Position numbers and translations under genes: made by a program. Below are positions 16,803 to 24,066 of a stretch of 64,000 nt of DNA, one piece after another. The stretch comes from Polaribacter sp. WD7 (GTDB lineage: Bacteria; Bacteroidota; Bacteroidia; Flavobacteriales; Flavobacteriaceae). Below the pieces are notes generated by a model. That model did no database searches and had not been told where the DNA came from. It saw only the letters and a list, made by a program, of their open reading frames with translations. Each line of letters starts with the position of its first letter. Within the stretch, counting starts at the first letter, position 1. The stretch covers positions 682,001-746,000 of the forward strand of contig NZ_QPEJ01000018.1 of NCBI RefSeq assembly GCF_003335085.1. The letters run 5' to 3'.

Positions 16803-17939
16803 ATGTCAAAGATCTGGTTATCTCCACCTCATCTATGTGGTGAAGAAATGAAATATATACAAAAAGCTTTTGATACCAATTGGATTGCTCCTTTAGGTGA
16901 AAATATTGACGAATTTGAGAGTGCCCTAAAAAAAGAGTTAGGTACAGAAAAAGAAGTAGTGTGTCTCTCATCAGGTACAGCTGCGTTACATTTATCTTTA
17001 ATTTTAGCAGGGGTAAGTGAAGGTGATGTTGTTGTTTGTCAGAGTCTTACTTTTGCTGCATCTGCAAACCCTATTATTTACCAAAAAGCAATTCCTGTTT
17101 TTGTAGATTCTGAAAAAGATACCTACAATATTTCTCCAATTTATTTAGAGAAGGCTATTAAGAGTTCCATGTCTAAAGGGAAAAAACCAAAAGCTATAGT
17201 CATTGTACATTTATATGGGATGCCTTCAAAAATCGAAGAAATTGCAGCAATAGCTAAGAAATACGATATTATTTTGATAGAAGACGGAGCAGAGTCTTTA
17301 GGCTCTTCTTATAAAGGGAAAAAATGTGGAACATTTGGTGATTTTGGTGTTTTGTCTTTTAATGGGAATAAAATTATAACAACCTCTGGAGGAGGTGCGT
17401 TAATTTGTAAGAACAAAACAGTAAAAGATAGAGCAATTTTTTTAGCAACTCAAGCGAAAGATGAAACGACTCATTATCAGCATTCTACTATTGGTTATAA
17501 TTATAGAATGAGTAATATACTTGCTGGTATTGGTAGAGGGCAAATGGAAGTTTTACATCAGTATATATCGTTAAGGAGGTCTAATCATCAATTTTATAAG
17601 AATTTATTTCAATATATTGATGAGGTTCAAGTTTTAGAAGAACCGTGCAATAATTTTTTTTCAAATCATTGGTTAAGTGTAATTACAATTGATGAAAAAC
17701 AAACAAAGTTTGATAGAGAATCTTTACGAATAAAATTATTAGAAGAAAATATTGAATCTAAACCACTATGGAAACCCATGCACCTACAACCAGTATTTTC
17801 TTCATACCCATATTATGGTACAACTGTTTCTGAAAGTCTATTTGAAAAAGGTTTATGCTTGCCTTCTGGATCTAGTTTGACGGATACTGATAAAGAAAGA
17901 ATTGCTAATGTGATTAAAGATTATTTTAAGGTAGTTTAG
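16803..17939 (+). CDS. DegT/DnrJ/EryC1-family PLP-dependent sugar aminotransferase
   Basis: A 378-residue aminotransferase of the nucleotide-sugar type. The N-terminus IWLSPPHLCGEEMKYIQKAFDTNWIAPLG and the LSSGTAALHLSL phosphate-binding segment are family hallmarks. EDGAESLGSSYKGKKCGTFGDFG precedes the PLP-binding Lys190 in SFNGNKIITTSGGG. Members aminate 4-keto (or 3-keto) UDP- or dTDP-sugars for glycan synthesis; the closest in style are PglE/EpsN-like enzymes. Usually the gene sits in a polysaccharide cluster with a dehydratase and acetyltransferase, but here none of these is adjacent. It would act in the cytoplasm. The exact sugar is unknown. Confidence 0.85.
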   Translation: MSKIWLSPPHLCGEEMKYIQKAFDTNWIAPLGENIDEFESALKKELGTEKEVVCLSSGTAALHLSLILAGVSEGDVVVCQSLTFAASANPIIYQKAIPVFVDSEKDTYNISPIYLEKAIKSSMSKGKKPKAIVIVHLYGMPSKIEEIAAIAKKYDIILIEDGAESLGSSYKGKKCGTFGDFGVLSFNGNKIITTSGGGALICKNKTVKDRAIFLATQAKDETTHYQHSTIGYNYRMSNILAGIGRGQMEVLHQYISLRRSNHQFYKNLFQYIDEVQVLEEPCNNFFSNHWLSVITIDEKQTKFDRESLRIKLLEENIESKPLWKPMHLQPVFSSYPYYGTTVSESLFEKGLCLPSGSSLTDTDKERIANVIKDYFKVV

Positions 17940-18305
17940 ATTTTATATTATATAAGCTTAAAAAAAATATCTTTTCAAGAATAATTAAATTAAAAGTTAG
18001 CTCTAAACTACCTATACTAACGTTAGTTCGATATAAGAAAATTCATGTCAGTCAGAGCAATTTTTTTCAAAAAATCGTATCGAAGACAAATGAATTTTAA
18101 ACAAAAAAGCTTAATTTCAATCCATCTGCCTACAAAGGCAGGTATAATTTTATCTGTCTTACTTCTAAAAATTACTCAATTTAACCGCTTTTTTTGCATC
18201 ATCTTCTAAATGGGATTCACTTTATAATAACATTTTCTAGGAAAAATTTTAATCCATTATTTAAGTAAAAACTTTAATATCGTCTTTTTAAAACAGATTA
18301 AAAAC
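17940..18305. repeat. 366-bp intergenic region made largely of dispersed repeat fragments
   Basis: No gene is seen. It contains a 12-base palindrome ACTAACGTTAGT (18016-18027), followed by TCGATATAAG. A family-B dispersed repeat (GTCAGTCAGAG to GTATCGAAGAC) lies at about 18044-18088. A small hairpin CTGCCT-acaa-AGGCAG is at 18126-18141. It lies between the ends of two convergent genes, a usual place for such elements. Confidence 0.55.
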
Positions 18306-19070
18306 TTAAATTCCCAATCCTTGTCCACCCCCAATTTGTATAGTTTCTGCAGTTAGAAATGATGCATTATCACTAGCTAGAAAAGAAACTACAGTAGCAA
18401 CTTCTTCTGGTTGCCCTAGTCTTCCTAATAAAATATTATTTTTCCAAGAAGCAAACACCTCTGGTTTAGTGGATTTTATTTGTGTGTGAAAAGGAGTATC
18501 TATAGTTCCTGGAGAAACTGCATTCACTCTTATATTGTATTCCGCCAAGTCTTTTGCTAAAGCTCTTGTTATTGCATGAACTCCTGCTTTAGACGTCCCA
18601 TAAATACCAGCCCCTGGTCCACCAGCATTCCAACCAGCAATTGAGGTATAATTTATTATACAGGCATTCTCTCCTTTTTTTAAATAAGGTATTGCAGCTC
18701 TAGAGGCATAGAAAACAGAATCTAAGTTTAAAGCCATTACTGCTTTATAAAACTCTGTAGTCATCTCTTCAAAACGAGACCTACCTCCTAAACCACCTGC
18801 ATTATTTACCAAAACATCAATTCGTCCAAACTTTTCTCCTATGGCTTTTATGTTTGTGTTAACAGCTTCTTCATTCGTAACATCAAAACCGTAATAGAAC
18901 GCGTTTATACCTTCGTTTAGTAGAGTTTCTGTTTTATCTTTTCCTTCTTTATCGTTCAAACCATTTAAGATTACGATAAATCCGTCTTGTCCTAACTTTT
19001 TTGCTACTTCAAAACCAATGCCACCAGTAGCACCAGTAACTATAGCAACTTTTTTGTCTAATTTGCTCAT
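18306..19070 (-). CDS. SDR-family oxidoreductase, probable DEH (alginate-monomer) reductase
   Basis: A 254-residue classical short-chain dehydrogenase. The cofactor motif TGATGGIG is near the N-terminus, NNAGG follows, and the catalytic Ser/Tyr/Lys are visible in NYTSIAGW and YGTSKAG. The C-terminus is the usual FLASDNASFLTAETIQIGGG. By context it should reduce 4-deoxy-L-erythro-5-hexoseulose uronate (DEH) to 2-keto-3-deoxygluconate with NAD(P)H, the cytoplasmic step after KdgF in alginate use; this is inferred from neighbours. The start lies 18 bases after the MFS stop, so the two genes form an operon under the promoter at 20399-20429. Confidence 0.85.
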   Translation of the reverse strand: MSKLDKKVAIVTGATGGIGFEVAKKLGQDGFIVILNGLNDKEGKDKTETLLNEGINAFYYGFDVTNEEAVNTNIKAIGEKFGRIDVLVNNAGGLGGRSRFEEMTTEFYKAVMALNLDSVFYASRAAIPYLKKGENACIINYTSIAGWNAGGPGAGIYGTSKAGVHAITRALAKDLAEYNIRVNAVSPGTIDTPFHTQIKSTKPEVFASWKNNILLGRLGQPEEVATVVSFLASDNASFLTAETIQIGGGQGLGI

Positions 19071-19088
19071 ATTTTTAATTTAATTAAT

Positions 19089-20360
19089 TTACTCTTTTAC
19101 AGGTTCTATTTTTTTAATGAATAAAAGAATTGATAGTACTCCTAAAATCACAGAAACACATATAGCAATAAATGCAGGTGTGTATGAATTTGTAGTAATT
19201 CGACCGACAAACCAATTGATAATCATTGGTGAAACCGCAGCAACAGTTCCTGCTAAACCAGCAAGTGTACCTACAGAAGATCCTTTAAATAAATCGCTAG
19301 AAATGGTCTGAATATTACCTATAGCAAATTGAAAACCGAATAATGCCAAACCAGCAAAGTAAATAAACAACATAAAGTCTCCTGCTTTTACTAGAGTTAT
19401 AATACATACAAAAGCGATTAAAATTAGTAGGCTACCCAAAGCTATTGTAATTTTTCTAGAACCATCTACAGACATTTTGTACATCAATCTTTTTGTAAAC
19501 ATTCCACCAACTATACTTCCAGCTGCTGCCATTAAGTAAGAAATCCACATAGTTGCTGCAATTTCTTCTATACTTAAATTAAATTTATCGTTTAAATAAA
19601 TTGGCATCCATCCTGCAAAAAACCACCATATTGGTTCTATAAAAAACCTACAAAGTAATACTCCCCAAGATTCTTTATAACTCAAAATTTTATAAACTGA
19701 TAAACTTTTTGATTTTTTTGTACCACCTTTATGATTATCAATGCTATCAGAAAGAATTAAACTTCTTTCTTCTTCTGTAACCCAAGGATGTTTTTCTGGA
19801 GTAGATTTATTTAAAAATAACCATGGAATTACCCATAACAGCCCAACTGCTCCTAATATGATATAAGTTGTCTTCCATCCAAAATGAGCGTACAAAAATA
19901 CAATGACAAATGGTGCAATGACATTACCAATAGAGGCTCCTGCATTAAAAATACCTTGCGCAATGGCTCTTTCTTTTACAGGAAACCACTCTCCGTTACT
20001 TTTTACGGCCCCTGGCCAATTACCAGCTTCACCAATTCCTAGAAGTCCTCTAAATATAGATAAAGTAACTATCCCCCTTGCAAAAGCATGAAAAGCAGAA
20101 GCAACAGACCATATGATGATAGATACAGTAAATCCTAATCGAGTACCTATTTTATCATATAATTTACCTGAAGCAAATTTACCTACGGCATAACAAGCCA
20201 TAAATACGTTGAGCATGATTGCGTAATCTGCTTTATCCATGCCTAAATCTTTTCCCATTTCAGGCCATAATAAGGCGAAAGCAGTTCTATCTATATAGTT
20301 TATAACAGTAGCTATAAAAATTAATGTTATAACCCACCATCGTAGTCCTTTTATCTTCAT
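19089..20360 (-). CDS. MFS transporter, hexuronate (ExuT-like) type
   Basis: A 423-residue inner-membrane carrier of the major facilitator superfamily with 12 predicted hydrophobic helices. VINYIDRTAFALLWPEMGKDLG in helix 1 and FRGLLGIGEAGNWPGAVKSNGEWFP in helices 4-5 are hallmarks of the anion:cation symporter subfamily that contains ExuT and other hexuronate carriers. Most likely it imports DEH or other unsaturated uronate monomers released by the lyases; this follows from the neighbours. It is first in an operon with the SDR gene. Two TTGGTTTACCAA operators lie 17-41 bases upstream, the nearer one separated from the -7 box by the further one. Confidence 0.88.
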   Translation of the reverse strand: MKIKGLRWWVITLIFIATVINYIDRTAFALLWPEMGKDLGMDKADYAIMLNVFMACYAVGKFASGKLYDKIGTRLGFTVSIIIWSVASAFHAFARGIVTLSIFRGLLGIGEAGNWPGAVKSNGEWFPVKERAIAQGIFNAGASIGNVIAPFVIVFLYAHFGWKTTYIILGAVGLLWVIPWLFLNKSTPEKHPWVTEEERSLILSDSIDNHKGGTKKSKSLSVYKILSYKESWGVLLCRFFIEPIWWFFAGWMPIYLNDKFNLSIEEIAATMWISYLMAAAGSIVGGMFTKRLMYKMSVDGSRKITIALGSLLILIAFVCIITLVKAGDFMLFIYFAGLALFGFQFAIGNIQTISSDLFKGSSVGTLAGLAGTVAAVSPMIINWFVGRITTNSYTPAFIAICVSVILGVLSILLFIKKIEPVKE

Positions 20361-20376
20361 TTATACTTCTGTTAAA

Positions 20377-20401
20377 TTGGTTTACCAAATTGGTTTACCA
20401 A
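20377..20401. promoter_or_regulatory. Two tandem GntR-type operators of the MFS-SDR operon
   Basis: Two copies of TTGGTTTACCAA, at 20377-20388 and 20390-20401, with a 13-base period. The second shares its last three bases with the -7 box, so a bound repressor should block RNA polymerase. The same motif precedes gntR, PL6 and susC. Confidence 0.8.
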
Positions 20402-20429
20402 ATATAACCTTTTTATAAAAAGCAGCAAA
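20399..20429 (-). promoter_or_regulatory. Promoter of the MFS-SDR operon
   Basis: Minus strand: TTTG at 20426-20429, a 19-base spacer, then TATATTTG at 20399-20406. The -33 element lies inside the stem of the gntR terminator. Confidence 0.8.
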
Positions 20430-20460
20430 TCTTTTTATAAAAAGATTTGCTGCTTTTTTT
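20417..20460 (-). terminator. Terminator of gntR overlapping the next promoter
   Basis: A long, perfect stem (AAAAGCAGCAAATC / GATTTGCTGCTTTT, extended by A/T runs) around an AT loop, then TTTTTATAAAAAGG on the minus strand. It lies about 67-110 bases past the gntR stop and contains the -33 element of the MFS promoter. Confidence 0.8.
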
Positions 20461-20526
20461 GGAGTACAATAAAACTTAAGAAAACTACATCTTACAGAAG
20501 AAAAGAAATAAGGTGCTTATACCTTC

Positions 20527-21225
20527 TTAGCTGTAGCAATATGAATACAACTCTCTGAAATGGTCTTTCATTTTTTGTTTTGCCGATTGCGGGTTTTGTT
20601 CTTTTATGGCATTAAAAATGGCTTGATGATCCGTAATACCTCTTTTAGACATGTTAGCATCGCAAACATGATGCTTTCTAAAATTGGTAATAATTTCTGG
20701 AGTAATAATTAACATAAACGTATTCATAGTACTATTGCCAGAAGCTTTTGCTATTGCTAAATGAAATAATAAATCTTCTTGAACAGCATCTTCACCGTTT
20801 AACACTTTATCTCTGTAAGCATTTAGTGCTTTTTCCATGCTGGCTAAATCTTCTTCACTTCTTCTTAAAGCGGCTAATCTAGATGTTTTTAGTTCTAAAA
20901 GTATTCTGGTTTCTACCAAAGATTTGAAGTCAGGTTCATCCAACCTTAAAATATCTTCTATCATTCCATTCATTGCAATAACACCAATATTTGCAACGAA
21001 AGTTCCGCTTTGAGGAATGGATTTTAATAAACCATAAAACTCCAATTTTTGAATAGCTTCTCTTACGTTACTTCTAGACACTTCAAATTTTTCAGAAAGC
21101 ATTCTTTCTGAAGGTAATTTATCTCCTGGCTCTAAGTTTTTGTAATTAATTAAATCTCTTATCTTAGAAATAATTTCTTTTTGAACGTCAGAGTTTTCAG
21201 ATTTTGTAAGTATCTCTAATTTCAT
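20527..21225 (-). CDS. GntR/FadR-family regulator (FCD domain), probable uronate repressor
   Basis: A 232-residue regulator. The N-terminal winged helix has the GntR signature LEPGDKLPSERMLSEKFEVSRSNVREAIQKLEFYGLL. The rest is an all-helical FCD ligand-binding domain (VETRILLELKTSRLAALRR, then EDLLFHLAIAKASGN with Asp/His metal ligands). Relatives such as UxuR/ExuR bind palindromes of the form TTGGTnnACCAA and release them when a hexuronate intermediate is bound. That same motif occurs here before this gene, the MFS gene, PL6 and susC. So it is likely an autoregulated repressor that responds to an alginate or uronate catabolite such as KDG. It stands alone between kdgF and the MFS gene, with its own terminator. 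Confidence 0.9.
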   Translation of the reverse strand: MKLEILTKSENSDVQKEIISKIRDLINYKNLEPGDKLPSERMLSEKFEVSRSNVREAIQKLEFYGLLKSIPQSGTFVANIGVIAMNGMIEDILRLDEPDFKSLVETRILLELKTSRLAALRRSEEDLASMEKALNAYRDKVLNGEDAVQEDLLFHLAIAKASGNSTMNTFMLIITPEIITNFRKHHVCDANMSKRGITDHQAIFNAIKEQNPQSAKQKMKDHFRELYSYCYS

Positions 21226-21342
21226 AATATAAGCTAGTTTACGGGTAGCTAAGATAATTTTTTATTTATGAAATAAAACTAAAGTTTATAGACGCATTTC
21301 TATAAATAAAATCATATTTCATAAATGTATCTTTTATTTTAA

Positions 21343-21354
21343 TTGGTTTACTAA
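21343..21354. promoter_or_regulatory. Single operator copy upstream of gntR
   Basis: TTGGTTTACTAA, one base off the consensus, with TATATTTA on the minus strand at 21352-21359 in the same overlapping position as at the other three promoters. No TTG -33 is evident, so this promoter may be weak. It suggests autoregulation. Confidence 0.65.
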
Positions 21355-21395
21355 ATATACATTTTTTTATAAAGAATATTTTTTTGGATGGTTGA

Positions 21396-21743
21396 TTACT
21401 CCATAAAGTCTTCTCTAATTGGACTAAAAACATCTATCAAAGTGCCTTTTTTTGTACAAACAGCACCATGTAATACATGAGGGGGAATGTAGACAGTATC
21501 TCCACCCTTTACAGTTTTTGTTTCTCCTCCAATAGAAAACTCAAACGTCCCACTCTCTACATAGGTTACTTGAGAATGGTAATGTTTATGCTCGTTCCCA
21601 ATACCTCCCTCTTCAAAAGCAACAACAACCAACATAATTTTATCGTCATAACCCATTATTTTTCTTTTTACCCCTTCACCCACTGTTTCCCATTCTATGT
21701 CGTCTGCGAATAAAAATTTTTTACTAGCTCCAAATGTTTTCAT
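21396..21743 (-). CDS. kdgF: KdgF-like cupin, linearises 4,5-unsaturated uronates
   Basis: A 115-residue single-domain cupin. The metal-binding block is HKHYHSQVTYVESGTFEFSIGG and the second cupin motif is GDTVYIPPHVLHGAV. Size and motifs fit KdgF, which converts 4,5-unsaturated monouronates from pectin or alginate into the open-chain ketonic form used by the next enzyme. It starts 15 bases after the PL17 stop, so it is probably the third gene of a PL6-PL17-kdgF operon. It acts in the cytoplasm, without signal peptide. A plain cupin of other function is possible, but the setting strongly supports KdgF. Confidence 0.87.
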   Translation of the reverse strand: MKTFGASKKFLFADDIEWETVGEGVKRKIMGYDDKIMLVVVAFEEGGIGNEHKHYHSQVTYVESGTFEFSIGGETKTVKGGDTVYIPPHVLHGAVCTKKGTLIDVFSPIREDFME

Positions 21744-21758
21744 AATTTCTAAATTGTT

Positions 21759-24020
21759 TTATTTATAATAGTAAACTCCTGACCAATTGTAATTTTTGCA
21801 TTTAATGTTTACTGAATGTTTTTTGTTTTTTGAATTATTTAAATTTGATAAAATTAATGTTCTCGATTTTTCATTTTTAAAATGAATTTTAAATGCGGAA
21901 TAGGTTTTAGAATCCTTTAAAATTTCAATTTTTGAAAAATTACTATACGCATTTGTGGCTTTTTCTGTTACTGGGTTATACCTTCCATGAGATTCTATAA
22001 TAGATGCGTACGTAGTATTTTGTGCACCTTTTTTTCTGATTATTAATGTAGGATCTGTTCTTAAATTAAATTCAGGATCTTTTGCACCAATTCTAGCTAA
22101 AATAAGTGCATCCGTTTTATCTGTGGCCGCTGTAATTGTATAAAATTTTCTATTGTTTAACCAGGTAAACTGAATGCTTTCTGAATCTGCTTTTCCACTC
22201 GCTTCTTTCCATAAATGTTGATAGCCAAATTTGTTCCCCAAAGGAGAAAATGTTTTTGAAACATCGTAATTAAAACTCGTGGAAATAATTTGCCCAAAAT
22301 AATAAAAAGGTAGATCGTAGTTGTGTTTTTGATTTGATGTTATTTTGTTAATATCAAAAATAAAAGGTTTTTTCAAATTAGCATCTTTTACCATAATCAT
22401 GGTTCGGTGTAATTTTGTATCAGGATACGCATTTTCTTCAATAGCACTTACAATTTGAAAATCAGGATTAGACACATCAAACACATATTTTTCTGAATGA
22501 TGTTTGCTGCCCGTTGCAAAATCGTAGTTGAAATGAGAAGTTTCATCTTGAACTATTGTATTATGCGCTATTGTGTGTTTTGCAAAAGTTTTATTTTCTT
22601 TTAAATAACCTCCACCGTTTTTTTGTTCAACATTTACAAAACGAGACAAACCATAATCTTGTAAAACTTCTTCGCCATTTTCATACATAGAAAACGATAA
22701 TTTATCATAATGTCCATGACTTAAACCTTGACCAGTATATTTTAGCACCAAGGCTAAGGTTTCATTATCATTTTGATGCCTTAAAATTCCGATTCCGCCT
22801 TCATCACCTTTAGAACCGTCGGTTAATTCTAGGGAATTTTTTATAAAAGGTTGCTCTTTATTTTCTTTTAAACCTAACGCAACACTTAAGCCAGTTGCAT
22901 CTAATTGCACCTTGTTTTGTTTTTTAGCTATTGATAACAAATCAGGTTTTTTAGACCCGTAATAATAGGCAATATCTACAGCAGAAACTAAAGAAGAGGT
23001 GTAGTAAGACATCCCTTTTTGTCCATCGTTTAGTGGAAAAAATTCGCCGTCTGCATCCGTTAAATTTAGTAAAGCATTTACTGCCTTAATTAAAATACCA
23101 CTTTTATATTCAAAAATATGGAGTTCTGGTTTTTTGTTTTGTAATGCTTCTGCAAAAATTAAGAAAGGATACATTGCATAACGTTGGTAGTATGGCCCTT
23201 CTGTATAAAAGCCATCTGGAGAAAAAGGGGAATCTAAATTGGCAAAAAAACCAGCTTTTCCGTCTTTATCAAAAATAAAACCACCATCATTATCTTTTGC
23301 AGTTAAGTCTAAATCTTCTTTATCTAAGCCATACAAGGCTCTATGTACAAGTTCATCATCATCCATAACTAAACCAATCATACCTACAGCAACATTACCC
23401 CAAGTAGAGTGGTTGTGTACTCTATTAAAATATTGTGGAGTTTCTACAGAAAGAAAATCTGCATAAGGTTTAAAAAGTGTTTTATTAAGGTATTCTGTCT
23501 CTTCTTTGGATAACCAATTATAAATGCAATCGTATGCCTGACTTGTATAAACTAACCAATTAGAATCGTTTAAACACTGCCAAAACAATTTACCTCTAGC
23601 ATAGCTTCTTATTTGAGGGTGTCTATCTAAAGATGGAAACATTTTAGCATATTGTAATAACATTTCTTTAATGTAAATAGCATACTTTTCATCTTCTAAA
23701 AGCTGAAATAAAACACCCGCTTTTTGCATAATTGCATAGTTTAATTTATGCTGCGTATGTGTATAGCCACCTGCCATGTCCTTAGGAATTGGCACATCGA
23801 TTCCTTTGTTTATTTCCAAATCTACTTCTTCTTGAACTTCTTTCAGAGTCTTGTCAAAAAGAGGAATAGCTCCCAACTTTGATTTAATTTCAGCAACACT
23901 TTTTACTGTTAAAATCAAGTTTGGATGATTGTGTTTTTTTTCTTGATTTTCCTTTTTTTGAGGTTTATCACAAGAAAAAATAAAAAATAAAATAAAGAAA
24001 GTAGATACGAGTTTTAGCAT
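21759..24020 (-). CDS. Alginate lyase PL17 (exolytic oligoalginate lyase), lipoprotein
   Basis: A 753-residue exported enzyme with a lipobox (FIFSC) and so probably anchored facing the periplasm. It has an alpha/alpha-toroid N-terminal half and a heparinase II/III-like beta-sandwich C-terminal half. Conserved PL17 stretches are AGGYTHTQHKLNY, RVHNHSTWGN with Asn203 and His204, DGFYTEGPYYQRYA and GLSHGHYDKLSF. PL17 enzymes cleave oligoalginates from the end and release unsaturated monouronate, which becomes DEH. It lies 46 bases after the PL6 gene and 15 before kdgF. The order endolyase, exolyase, KdgF follows the pathway. Family assignment is good; polymer preference (mannuronate or guluronate) cannot be read from the sequence. 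Confidence 0.9.
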   Translation of the reverse strand: MLKLVSTFFILFFIFSCDKPQKKENQEKKHNHPNLILTVKSVAEIKSKLGAIPLFDKTLKEVQEEVDLEINKGIDVPIPKDMAGGYTHTQHKLNYAIMQKAGVLFQLLEDEKYAIYIKEMLLQYAKMFPSLDRHPQIRSYARGKLFWQCLNDSNWLVYTSQAYDCIYNWLSKEETEYLNKTLFKPYADFLSVETPQYFNRVHNHSTWGNVAVGMIGLVMDDDELVHRALYGLDKEDLDLTAKDNDGGFIFDKDGKAGFFANLDSPFSPDGFYTEGPYYQRYAMYPFLIFAEALQNKKPELHIFEYKSGILIKAVNALLNLTDADGEFFPLNDGQKGMSYYTSSLVSAVDIAYYYGSKKPDLLSIAKKQNKVQLDATGLSVALGLKENKEQPFIKNSLELTDGSKGDEGGIGILRHQNDNETLALVLKYTGQGLSHGHYDKLSFSMYENGEEVLQDYGLSRFVNVEQKNGGGYLKENKTFAKHTIAHNTIVQDETSHFNYDFATGSKHHSEKYVFDVSNPDFQIVSAIEENAYPDTKLHRTMIMVKDANLKKPFIFDINKITSNQKHNYDLPFYYFGQIISTSFNYDVSKTFSPLGNKFGYQHLWKEASGKADSESIQFTWLNNRKFYTITAATDKTDALILARIGAKDPEFNLRTDPTLIIRKKGAQNTTYASIIESHGRYNPVTEKATNAYSNFSKIEILKDSKTYSAFKIHFKNEKSRTLILSNLNNSKNKKHSVNIKCKNYNWSGVYYYK

Positions 24021-24066
24021 TTTTTTGACTGATTATTTATTTGGAACACCGAACAAAGGAATGGGT

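Noticed and set aside
17940..18305. Small RNA gene or attachment site downstream of the aminotransferase
   Set aside because: The structure is explained by dispersed repeat fragments; no promoter-terminator pair or integrase is present.
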